Shown: positions 1 to 6,793 of the stretch, piece by piece
Layout of the letters: each line of letters begins with the position of its first letter
Position numbering within the stretch: position 1 is the stretch's first letter
Assembly (NCBI GenBank): GCA_030706285.1
Contig: JAUZOU010000051.1
Location: 1-12,080 of the forward strand
Direction of reading: 5' to 3'
Length of the DNA stretch: 12,080 nt
From: Bacteroidota bacterium
Lineage (GTDB): Bacteria; Bacteroidota; Bacteroidia; Bacteroidales; UBA1402
Notes under the pieces: generated by a model
The model's database searches: none
Seen by the model: only the letters and a program-made list of their open reading frames with translations
Told to the model about the DNA's origin: nothing
Position numbers and translations under genes: made by a program

Positions 1-354
1 AAGATCTGTTTTTATACGTTTTACGAAACGATGGAATATCTGCAAACGATTCCTGATAAAAAAGCCAGAGAAAAGCATTTGCGCAAAATGGAAAAAGATC
101 TGATTAAAGAATACGACAGCGAGTTACGAAGAATGACATTTTCCCAAGGAAAATTGCTGATCAGATTGATTGACAGACAATGCAACTATACGTCTTTTGA
201 TCTGATAAGGGCATATAGGGGCGATTTTATCGCTCATTTTTGGCAGGGCATAGCCAAGTTGTTCAGAAATGACCTGAAGGATGAATATTGTCCGCAGAAC
301 CGGGATTTTATGATCGAACGAATCGTTGTACGAATAGACCAGGGACAATTATAG
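1..354 (+). CDS. DUF4294 family protein, 3' part (5' end outside window)
   Basis: The reading frame is open from the first base of the window, so this is the C-terminal 117 residues of a longer protein and the Met at base 31 is internal. The conserved part reads SQGKLLIRLIDRQ, followed by a Tyr-rich segment and HFWQGIAKLF. This is the pattern I recognise from DUF4294, a Bacteroidetes family of about 200-240 residues, often secreted, with no established function. The charged helical stretch before it (IPDKKAREKHLRKMEKDL) also fits the family. The missing N-terminus would show whether there is a signal peptide. The gene ends in TAG 38 nt before a strong hairpin shared with the convergent metK. 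The family call comes from remembered motifs, not from a search. Confidence 0.82.
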   Translation, partial: KICFYTFYETMEYLQTIPDKKAREKHLRKMEKDLIKEYDSELRRMTFSQGKLLIRLIDRQCNYTSFDLIRAYRGDFIAHFWQGIAKLFRNDLKDEYCPQNRDFMIERIVVRIDQGQL

Positions 355-392
355 AGGGGATCAACCTGAGTCGGTTTTTTAAAACTATATAA

Positions 393-434
393 AAACACAA
401 ACGGGCTGCCTTTTCGGGCAGCCCGTTTGTGTTT
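393..434. terminator. Bidirectional intrinsic terminator between the DUF4294 gene and metK
   Basis: There is a perfect 18-bp stem, 393-410 pairing with 417-434, closed by a six-base loop (TTTTCG). The stem has a GC core (CGGGCTGCC) flanked by A-rich and T-rich ends, so either strand gives a GC hairpin followed by a short U-rich run. It lies between two convergent genes, 38 nt after the DUF4294 stop and 20 nt after the metK stop, as expected for a shared terminator. Confidence 0.92.
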
Positions 435-454
435 GACGAGGCTAGCTACATGCC

Positions 455-1753
455 TCAATGTATTCCAAGAACTGTACGGATCTTTTCGACGTAGTCAAGT
501 TTTTCCCATGTAAAGAGTTCTACTTCAACCGTTTTCTCAGCTTCATAGCGTGATGTGAATGTTTTGACGACAGTCCTGGGTTCACGTCCCATATGTCCGT
601 ATGAAGCTGTTTCCAGATAAATCGGATTGCGTAATTTCAATCGTTGTTCGATGGCTTTTGGACGCATGTCAAAGATGGCGTAGATCTTATTAGCCAGTTC
701 ACCATCCGTCAAGGCGACCTTTGACGTCCCGTAGGTGTTGATGTACAGGTTCATAGGCTTGGCGACGCCGATGGCATAGGAAACTTGTACCAGCACTTCG
801 TCGGCTACACCGGCGGCTACCATATTTTTGGCAATATGGCGGGCTGCATATGCCGCAGAACGATCGACTTTCGAAGGATCTTTACCTGAAAAAGCACCAC
901 CTCCGTGTGCGCCTTTTCCACCGTAAGTATCTACGATGATTTTACGGCCAGTCAGGCCGGTATCTCCGTGAGGGCCTCCAATCACAAATTTTCCGGTCGG
1001 GTTGACAAAGAAATTGATGTGATCGTCGAAAAGTGCTGCGATTTCTTTCTTTTGTTTAGCTTTGACGCGAGGAATCAAGATGCTGATGATGTCTTCCCTG
1101 ATCTTGCTTAACATATCGCTATCGGCTTTGTCGATGGCAGCCTGACTGTCGCCAGCCGGTTTGATGAAATCGTCGTGTTGAGTTGAAATAACGATCGTAT
1201 CGATACGGACCGGTTTGTTGTTATCGTCGTATTCGATGGTCACCTGGGATTTGGCATCAGGGCGAAGGTAAGGAATGGTTCCTTCACGACGGATGTCGGC
1301 CAGTTCACGCAACAGACCATGAGCCAGATCCAGTGCCAGTGGCATATAATTATCGGTTTCGTTTGTTGCATAACCGAACATCATGCCTTGGTCTCCGGCG
1401 CCTTGATTCATCGGATCAATTTTGGCGGCACCGTCCACCCCGCGATTGATGTCGGCAGATTGCTCATGGATGGCTGAGAAGATGCCGCAGGAATTGCCAT
1501 CGAACATATATTCGCTTTTGGTATAGCCAATGTTGTTGATGACATTACGGGCAACTTCCTGTAAATCGATGTAGGCATTCGATTTAACTTCTCCGGCCAA
1601 TATAACCTGACCGGTTGTGACCAACGTTTCACACGCTACTTTTGAATCTGGATCAAACGCCAGAAATGAATCAAGAACGGCATCCGAAATTTGATCGGAT
1701 ACTTTGTCCGGGTGCCCTTCGGAAACGGACTCGGAAGTAAATAAGTAAGCCAT
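455..1753 (-). CDS. metK: S-adenosylmethionine synthetase (methionine adenosyltransferase)
   Basis: This cytoplasmic enzyme makes S-adenosylmethionine from methionine and ATP, releasing phosphate and pyrophosphate. It acts as an oligomer with Mg2+ and K+. The 432-residue product carries the family signatures: GHPDK at residues 13-17 near the start, GAGDQGMMFGYA at 118-129 (ATP-binding hexapeptide region), GGPHGDTGLTGRK at 259-271 (phosphate-binding loop) and GGGAFSGKDPSKVDRSAAY at 284-302. It is about 48 residues longer than the E. coli enzyme. Part of the excess lies around residues 195-245, before FFVNPTGKFVIGGP, which I believe is usual for Bacteroidetes. The ATG at 1753 puts the MAYLFTSESVSEGHPDK start in the normal place. 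The gene is probably a single transcription unit with its own promoter near 1923-1954 and a leader of about 160 nt containing a SAM-II-like aptamer, so product feedback is likely. Confidence 0.98.
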   Translation of the reverse strand: MAYLFTSESVSEGHPDKVSDQISDAVLDSFLAFDPDSKVACETLVTTGQVILAGEVKSNAYIDLQEVARNVINNIGYTKSEYMFDGNSCGIFSAIHEQSADINRGVDGAAKIDPMNQGAGDQGMMFGYATNETDNYMPLALDLAHGLLRELADIRREGTIPYLRPDAKSQVTIEYDDNNKPVRIDTIVISTQHDDFIKPAGDSQAAIDKADSDMLSKIREDIISILIPRVKAKQKKEIAALFDDHINFFVNPTGKFVIGGPHGDTGLTGRKIIVDTYGGKGAHGGGAFSGKDPSKVDRSAAYAARHIAKNMVAAGVADEVLVQVSYAIGVAKPMNLYINTYGTSKVALTDGELANKIYAIFDMRPKAIEQRLKLRNPIYLETASYGHMGREPRTVVKTFTSRYEAEKTVEVELFTWEKLDYVEKIRTVLGIH

Positions 1754-1853
1754 TTTATAATATACTTATGGTTAATACATGAACAGACCCATTCCGATGG
1801 AAGGGCTATCCGATATTATAAAATTTGAAGGAGGATATTGCGCAGGTTTGCGC

Positions 1854-1913
1854 GGACTAGAATGAATCTTTAGCATTTTTTCATGTGGTTGCAAGCGTCC
1901 AAATCCTTCCACA
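1854..1913 (-). promoter_or_regulatory. Candidate SAM-II-type riboswitch in the metK leader
   Basis: Read on the minus strand, the leader shows the ordered core of a SAM-II aptamer. P1 is a 5-bp stem, UGUGG (1913-1909) with CCACA (1888-1884). Its loop holds GGAUUU and then CUUGCAA running directly into CCAC. P1 is followed by an A-rich linker and UGCUAAAG (1876-1869). This resembles my memory of alphaproteobacterial SAM-II (CUUGCAGCCAC, then GCUAAAG). A pseudoknot helix GGAC (1900-1897) with GUCC (1857-1854) closes a long second loop. I recall that long-loop SAM-II variants are reported from Bacteroidetes. The canonical short pseudoknot helix next to GCUAAA is imperfect here. The aptamer begins at the predicted transcript start. 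It lies about 100 nt before the metK ATG, and that interval holds two more small hairpins (1840-1853 and 1788-1805), so the mechanism of control is not evident. Confidence 0.55.
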
Positions 1914-1922
1914 AATTCACGG

Positions 1923-1954
1923 CAAAGATACTATATTCTTCAATATAGTTACAA
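1923..1954 (-). promoter_or_regulatory. metK promoter, Bacteroidetes sigma-ABfr type
   Basis: On the minus strand, TATCTTTG at 1930-1923 matches the Bacteroidetes -7 consensus TAnnTTTG exactly. A TTG at 1954-1952, 21 bases upstream, fits a degenerate -33 element. Transcription would start around 1915-1919, just before the SAM-II-like stem, giving a leader of about 160-165 nt. Confidence 0.65.
1930..1949. repeat. 8-4-8 inverted repeat inside the metK promoter spacer
   Basis: ACTATATT (1930-1937) and AATATAGT (1942-1949) are perfect inverted repeats around CTTC. The repeat fills almost exactly the interval between the -33 and -7 elements of the metK promoter and touches the first base of the -7 box. 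A dimeric repressor site is a reasonable guess. It could also be chance in AT-rich DNA. No cognate regulator is visible in the window. Confidence 0.45.
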
Positions 1955-1988
1955 TGGCAGTGGATTTTTTTACCAATTTTTTGAAAGA

Positions 1989-2013
1989 TGCCGAAATAGC
2001 AGGCCTGGCGGCA
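1989..2013 (-). terminator. Weak hairpin after the barrel-protein gene
   Basis: TGCCG and CGGCA (2013-2009 with 1993-1989 on the minus strand) enclose 15 nt that include the palindrome AGGCCT. It lies 4 nt beyond the stop of the outer-membrane protein gene and upstream of the metK promoter. The sequence after it is only moderately U-rich (TCTTTC), so this is a poor intrinsic terminator at best. Confidence 0.25.
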
Positions 2014-2017
2014 GGTT

Positions 2018-2731
2018 TTAATCCAGATAAAAATTATAGATAAATCCGATATGCAGCATAGACAAGTGTTCGTCTAATAAATACTTGTTTAATTCGTTGC
2101 CTTCCAGGCTTTTATTTCTTAAGTCTTTAAACAGGTCTATGTTGCTATAGCCATAACTGACTGATAGATCCAGGTTCTCTTTGAGATTGATCAGGAAACC
2201 GGCATGAACATCCCAGAAAAATCTGGAATGACTGTCACTTTTAAGTGAACTCTCGGTAATAGGGTCAACCGTTCTTTCTACATAAGTGATGTTGCCCGTG
2301 CCGGAATCTACTTTTTTGAGGAGGTGTGTTTCATTCAGATTGACGGTACGTCCGGAAAATGGCATAAAATACAGACTTGGCTCTACGAACAACCGTACCG
2401 AATGGCTTGAGACGTTAAATAAGGGCAGTTGTCCTCTTGTATTAAGTTGCAGACCCGGAACGGTCTGGTTGTCGCTCAGCCGGAACATGGTGGCAGTATT
2501 GTCAGTATAGTCTTCGCGCCATCCGTTCTTATAACCGGAATTCCACAAACTGACTCCAACGCTGGTTGATAAATAATCATTCCACTGCATACGGCCTTCC
2601 AGTTGCATGGAATAGATTTGACCGTTGCTGGCATCGGACAAACCGACTGTACCATCCAATCCAAAACCGTTTTGGGCGAAGCCGAAACCCGTCATAGTCA
2701 AAAGAGACAACAAGACAAATAGACGTTTCAT
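2018..2731 (-). CDS. Outer-membrane beta-barrel protein of unknown function
   Basis: The 237-residue product starts with a clear type I signal peptide: MKR, a hydrophobic core (LFVLLSLLTMTGFGF), then A-Q-N with cleavage likely after FA or FAQ around residues 19-20. The rest alternates polar and hydrophobic residues in strands of about ten, separated by polar turns rich in N, D and G. Examples are GRMQWNDYLSTSVGVSL, SVRLFVEPSLYFMPF, FFWDVHAGFLINL and LDLSVSYGY, ending in MLHIGFIYNFYLD. This is the pattern of a small barrel of about eight strands in the outer membrane. No catalytic motif or lipobox cysteine is seen, and the ligand and role are unknown. The gene is on the same strand as yitT, 133 nt downstream of it, and 264 nt upstream of metK. 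No clear promoter was found, so it may be read through from leuS-yitT. Confidence 0.78.
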   Translation of the reverse strand: MKRLFVLLSLLTMTGFGFAQNGFGLDGTVGLSDASNGQIYSMQLEGRMQWNDYLSTSVGVSLWNSGYKNGWREDYTDNTATMFRLSDNQTVPGLQLNTRGQLPLFNVSSHSVRLFVEPSLYFMPFSGRTVNLNETHLLKKVDSGTGNITYVERTVDPITESSLKSDSHSRFFWDVHAGFLINLKENLDLSVSYGYSNIDLFKDLRNKSLEGNELNKYLLDEHLSMLHIGFIYNFYLD

Positions 2732-2879
2732 GTGATGATAATTTTTTCGTTCAAGGTTCTATGCAACTCGCATGTCGAATGATCATTTGTTTGATGTTTA
2801 ATACAAACATGCTCGTTTCATAATCTAATCAGTTTATATCCAACAAAGGCAGAAAAGAAACTGTTCGCCTCCAAGTGAC

Positions 2880-3746
2880 TTATTTTGATTTGATGACATC
2901 AAATCCCTGACCGTAGACGCCGATGACAGAACTCTGAGAAATAAAAGCGTTTGGATCAACTTGCTTGATAATCCGGAAAATCTTGGCCGACTCGTTTTTA
3001 CGGGCCAACACCATCAACACTTTAGTGGGTGTTTGCGAATAAAATCCAGCCCCATCCAGCACGGTAACCCCCCGGATGATTTCTGTATTGATGCGGTGGG
3101 CAATTTCATCGTATTTTTTTGAAATAATCAGAAATTGAACCGATTGCCGGACACCGTTTACCACAAAATCCACAAGGTACGTCATGACAATCAGCGTCGT
3201 CAAACCGAAAAGGATTTTCTCAAAACTATGAAAAATGAGATAGGAACAGCTGATGATACAAAGATCGCAATAAAGCATGACCCTGCCCAATGTGACATTA
3301 CGATACTTGTTGATAACCATGGCCACAATATCTGTGCCTCCCGTACTGCCATTGGCCGTAAAGACCAAGCCGACTCCGCCACCGGTCAGAGCGCCACCCA
3401 GGATACAAGCCATAAACGGTTCATTAATGAGAATCGGCTTTTTTATCAGTGTTTGAGCCACTGAAAGAAAAACTGTCAGTACGGCTACACCAAATGCCGT
3501 CCGGATGCAGAATGTCCATCCGATGATGCGAATGGCGATGATAAGCAGTATCAAATTGATGATCAGGTAGGTTGCCGCAACAGGAATTCCTTTTGCAAAG
3601 AATAGCAACGCACCGATACCAGTTACACCGCCTGTCGTAATGCCATGAGGCAGCAGAAACCCGGTCCATCCCAATGCGTACATTGCCAGTCCGATGACAA
3701 TCGTAACATACTCTCTGATGGAGTCGGCTTTGAATTTATTCGTCAT
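2880..3746 (-). CDS. YitT family membrane protein (YitT membrane region plus DUF2179 domain)
   Basis: I chose the ATG at 3746 (MTNKFKADS, 288 residues). An in-frame TTG two codons upstream is possible but less likely. Hydrophobic segments at about residues 13-33, 38-51, 55-76, 82-99, 111-131, 154-173 and 177-197 give a polytopic inner-membrane protein. GSTGGTDI at 133-140 and the GITTGGVTGIGAL stretch at 35-47 are hallmarks of the YitT family. The soluble C-terminal part (about 205-283), with IIRGVTVLDGAGFYS and IDP/VDPNAF-like elements, fits DUF2179, a small cytoplasmic domain. The function of YitT proteins is not firmly known; transport has been suggested. The start lies 17 nt after the leuS stop on the same strand, so co-transcription with leuS is likely. 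Confidence 0.9.
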   Translation of the reverse strand: MTNKFKADSIREYVTIVIGLAMYALGWTGFLLPHGITTGGVTGIGALLFFAKGIPVAATYLIINLILLIIAIRIIGWTFCIRTAFGVAVLTVFLSVAQTLIKKPILINEPFMACILGGALTGGGVGLVFTANGSTGGTDIVAMVINKYRNVTLGRVMLYCDLCIISCSYLIFHSFEKILFGLTTLIVMTYLVDFVVNGVRQSVQFLIISKKYDEIAHRINTEIIRGVTVLDGAGFYSQTPTKVLMVLARKNESAKIFRIIKQVDPNAFISQSSVIGVYGQGFDVIKSK

Positions 3747-3763
3747 AGACAAATGGTAGTTGA

Positions 3764-6541
3764 CTAAAAAACAATATTGACGATTTTTTTAGGGATAATG
3801 ATCACCTTTTTGGGTGTTTTACCATTCATCCATTTTTCACAACCCGGATTGGCTAATACTGCCTGCTCGATTTCCTTGACGTTTTTGTCTGCCGGCAATT
3901 CCATCATGAAACGAGTTTTTCCGTTGAAGGAGACCGGGTAGTTGAAACTGGTCTCTACCAGATAGGTTTCATTCCAGGTAGGCCAAGTGGCATCGCAAAC
4001 ACTTCCTTTGTGACCGAAGGCTTCCCAGATTTCTTCGCTGAAATGTGGCGCAAACGGTGTCAGCAAGATGATGAGTGGTTCCATGATGGTCCGTTTGTTG
4101 CATTTCAGAGCAGACAATTCATTGATACAGATCATAAAGGCACTGACTGCTGTATTGTATGAAAAATGTTCAATGTCCCAGGTGACTTTCTTGATCAACT
4201 TGTGAAGTGCTTTCAACTCTTCGTTATTGGCAGGTTCGTCACTGAAACTGAATGTCTCGTCAGATGTGCACAGGGTCCAGATTTTTTTAAGGAAGCGGTT
4301 TACACCGTCAATTCCGTTGGTATCCCAGGGCTTTGACTGCTCAACAGGCCCGAGGAACATTTCGTACAACCTTAACGTATCAGCACCATAGCGTTCAACG
4401 ATGTCGTCCGGATTGACGACGTTGTACATGGATTTCGACATTTTTTCAACAGCCCATCCGCAAATGTATTTGCCGTTCTCAAGAATAAACTCGGCTGACG
4501 CATAATCCGGACTCCATTTTTTGAACCGCTCCACATCGAGGACATCGTTGCTGACGATGTTCACATCAACATGGATGGGGGTGACATCATATTGGTCTTT
4601 CAGATTGTATGAGACGAAGGTATTTGAGTCCTTGACACGATAAACAAAGTTGGAACGTCCTTGTATCATACCTTGATTGATCAGTTTTTTGAAGGGCTCC
4701 TCCTCGCAGACAAGTCCCATGTCGTACAGGAACTTGTTCCAGAACCTGCTGTAAATAAGATGACCGGTTGCATGTTCCGTTCCTCCGACATAAAGATCCA
4801 CTTGTTTCCAGTAATGATTGGCTTCCGTGCTGACCAATTCGTGCTCGTTCATTGGGTCCATGTATCTCAGGTAGTAGGCGGAAGAACCGGCAAAACCAGG
4901 CATGGTGTTTAGTTCCAGCGGATAACCGTCTTTTGTCTGCCAATTTTTTGCATGTCCAAGTGGAGGTTCTCCTTTTTCAGTCGGGAGGAAATTGTCAACC
5001 TCCGGCAATTCCAGTGGCAACTGACTCTCATCCAGCATATAAGGCATGCCATCTTTATAATAAACGGGAAATGGTTCGCCCCAGTAACGCTGGCGGCTGA
5101 AAATAGCATCCCGGAGGCGGTAATTAATCTTTATCCGGCCCAAGTTGTTGGTTTCAACATAGTGCTTGGTCCGTTCGATGGCTTCTTTAACAGTCAAACC
5201 ATTGAGAAAACCGGAATTCATCATGATCCCTTCTTTGGCATCGAAACTTTGCGTGCTGACATCGGCGCCTTCGATCAACGGAATGATGGGCAGGTTGAAA
5301 TGCCTGGCAAAGGCATAGTCGCGCGAATCGTGGGCAGGCACAGCCATGATGGCACCTGTTCCGTAACCGGCCAGGACATAGTCACTGATCCAGACAGGGA
5401 TAGCTTCTCCTGTAAACGGATTGATGGCATAAGCACCAGAGAAGACTCCGGTGACACGACGATCGGCAATCCGTTCGCGCTCTGTCCGTTTCTTCGTGCT
5501 GAGCAAATAGGCATCCACCTCCTTTTTCTGTTCAGGGGTAGTCAGTTGGGTGACCAGTTCGCTTTCCGGTGCCAGTACCATAAACGTCACGCCAAATACT
5601 GTATCAGCCCTGGTGGTAAACACCGTAAACTTGACGTCTGAGTCTTTGACGCTGAAATTGAGTTCAGTCCCTTCGCTCCGGCCAATCCAGTTGCGTTGAG
5701 TTTCTTTCAGAGACTCTGTCCAGTCAAGAGAAGCGAGACCATCCAGTAGACGCTGAGCATAAGCTGAAATCCGCAGGCACCATTGGCGCATCACTTTTTG
5801 TTCCACAGGAAAACCTCCGCGGATAGAGACGCCTTCGCTGACTTCGTCGTTGGCAAGTACCGTGCCAAGTTTGGGACACCAGTTTACCATGGAGTCGCCT
5901 AAATAAGCGATCCGGTAATTCATCAGGATTTGTTGCTGCTCTTTTTCGTTTTTAGCCTTCCATTCTGCAGCTGAAAAACGAAGTTCTTCTGAGCAGGCGA
6001 TGTTCAACAATTGTTCCTGACCACCGGCCTTAAAGCTTCCGTTCGCTTCGAAAGCCTTTATCAGTTCTGCAATAGGCACTGCTTTGGTTGCGTCGTAATC
6101 ATAATAGGCATTGAACATACGGGTAAATACCCATTGAGTCCATTTATAATAGGCTGGATCGCAGGTACGCACTTCTCTGTCCCAGTCGAAGCAAAAACCA
6201 ATTTTGTCAAGCTGTTCCCGGTAACGGGCAATGTTCTTGGTTGTTGTAACAGCCGGATGTTGTCCGGTCTGAATGGCATACTGTTCAGCAGGTAAACCAT
6301 ACGCATCATAACCCATTGGGTGAAGCACATTGAAACCGTTCAGGCGTTTGAAACGGGCAAAAATGTCAGAGGCGATATAGCCTAACGGATGTCCGACGTG
6401 CAGACCTGCTCCCGATGGATATGGAAACATATCCAGTACATAATACTTTGGTTTGGCTGTATCAGTTGAGACTTTATAGGTCTGTTCTTCCTTCCATTTC
6501 TTTTGCCATTTTTGTTCAATGGCCTTAAAACGATATTCCAT
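3764..6541 (-). CDS. leuS: Leucyl-tRNA synthetase (class Ia, with CP1 editing domain)
   Basis: This cytoplasmic enzyme charges tRNA-Leu with leucine using ATP and hydrolyses mischarged tRNA. The 925-residue protein has the Rossmann-fold signature PYPSGAGLHVGH at 40-51 (HIGH motif as HVGH). The CP1 editing domain has its Thr-rich segment TTRADTVFG at 309-317 and GTGAIMAVPAHDSRDY at 394-409, with D405 the conserved editing aspartate. The KMSKS loop is at 700-704 (EKMSKSMYN), followed by the anticodon-binding helical bundle and a C-terminal tail. It is about 65 residues longer than E. coli LeuRS. An insertion at roughly 150-212 and the lack of the CxxC zinc cysteines near 235-255 (GVSIRGGFPVEQ) are, to my knowledge, normal for Bacteroidetes. 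The ATG at 6541 gives the standard MEYRFKAIEQKWQ start. No frameshift is seen. A -7 box lies 38 nt upstream. Confidence 0.98.
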   Translation of the reverse strand: MEYRFKAIEQKWQKKWKEEQTYKVSTDTAKPKYYVLDMFPYPSGAGLHVGHPLGYIASDIFARFKRLNGFNVLHPMGYDAYGLPAEQYAIQTGQHPAVTTTKNIARYREQLDKIGFCFDWDREVRTCDPAYYKWTQWVFTRMFNAYYDYDATKAVPIAELIKAFEANGSFKAGGQEQLLNIACSEELRFSAAEWKAKNEKEQQQILMNYRIAYLGDSMVNWCPKLGTVLANDEVSEGVSIRGGFPVEQKVMRQWCLRISAYAQRLLDGLASLDWTESLKETQRNWIGRSEGTELNFSVKDSDVKFTVFTTRADTVFGVTFMVLAPESELVTQLTTPEQKKEVDAYLLSTKKRTERERIADRRVTGVFSGAYAINPFTGEAIPVWISDYVLAGYGTGAIMAVPAHDSRDYAFARHFNLPIIPLIEGADVSTQSFDAKEGIMMNSGFLNGLTVKEAIERTKHYVETNNLGRIKINYRLRDAIFSRQRYWGEPFPVYYKDGMPYMLDESQLPLELPEVDNFLPTEKGEPPLGHAKNWQTKDGYPLELNTMPGFAGSSAYYLRYMDPMNEHELVSTEANHYWKQVDLYVGGTEHATGHLIYSRFWNKFLYDMGLVCEEEPFKKLINQGMIQGRSNFVYRVKDSNTFVSYNLKDQYDVTPIHVDVNIVSNDVLDVERFKKWSPDYASAEFILENGKYICGWAVEKMSKSMYNVVNPDDIVERYGADTLRLYEMFLGPVEQSKPWDTNGIDGVNRFLKKIWTLCTSDETFSFSDEPANNEELKALHKLIKKVTWDIEHFSYNTAVSAFMICINELSALKCNKRTIMEPLIILLTPFAPHFSEEIWEAFGHKGSVCDATWPTWNETYLVETSFNYPVSFNGKTRFMMELPADKNVKEIEQAVLANPGCEKWMNGKTPKKVIIIPKKIVNIVF

Positions 6542-6578
6542 ATTATTTTCGATAAAATAGGCTAGAAAAAAACCGGTG

Positions 6579-6586
6579 CAAAGTTA
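6579..6586 (-). promoter_or_regulatory. leuS -7 promoter element
   Basis: TAACTTTG on the minus strand (6586-6579) matches TAnnTTTG and would give a 5' UTR of about 30 nt. I see no convincing -33 TTTG at the usual spacing; the nearest TTG is 24 bases upstream. Confidence 0.5.
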
Positions 6587-6631
6587 ATCATTTGGAAGAA
6601 ATGACAGGAACAATTTATGAAAAAGAGCTGT

Positions 6632-6670
6632 CACCGTAAAGACGTTGGAAACTTTTTCAAGTTGACGGTG
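6632..6670. repeat. Nested inverted repeats between the leuS and nadB promoters
   Basis: CACCGT (6632-6637) pairs with ACGGTG (6665-6670). Inside it, AACTT (6650-6654) pairs with AAGTT (6659-6663) around TTTC. There is a 12-nt asymmetric gap on the left arm. The site lies upstream of both predicted -7 boxes, so it could be a regulatory site, but pairs this short may be chance. Confidence 0.25.
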
Positions 6671-6715
6671 TTAGAAATTCTTGAGGATAGGAGCATACCT
6701 TTTTTGAAAAACCCG

Positions 6716-6723
6716 TACCTTTG
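6716..6723 (+). promoter_or_regulatory. nadB -7 promoter element
   Basis: TACCTTTG matches TAnnTTTG exactly, 70 nt before the nadB ATG, giving a leader of about 65 nt. No clear -33 TTTG is seen at the normal distance. The leader shows no riboswitch-like pattern that I recognise. Confidence 0.5.
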
Positions 6724-6793
6724 TACTTTATGGTTTATAGTTTGGCATTTATGCCTGACTGCCTGCTACAGGTTGTCATAAGAAACAAGTATT

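Noticed and set aside
1020..1180. Extra segment in MetK before the FFVNPTG motif
   Set aside because: It accounts for much of the length over E. coli MetK, but Bacteroidetes MetK proteins of about 430 residues are normal as far as I know.
3747..3752. TTG start two codons upstream of the yitT ATG
   Set aside because: An ATG lies two codons downstream and still gives a full YitT protein. TTG starts are rare, and no ribosome-site evidence favours the TTG.
4952..5641. A 229-codon open frame on the + strand, antisense to leuS
   Set aside because: leuS is complete and unmistakable on the other strand. The antisense product has no recognisable domain, signal peptide or promoter, and long antisense frames are common opposite well-conserved genes.
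5900..6100. Insertion of about 50-60 residues in LeuRS (residues about 150-212) and loss of zinc-ribbon cysteines
   Set aside because: Both looked unusual beside E. coli LeuRS but match what I recall of Bacteroidetes LeuRS in general. The frame is intact and all catalytic motifs are present.
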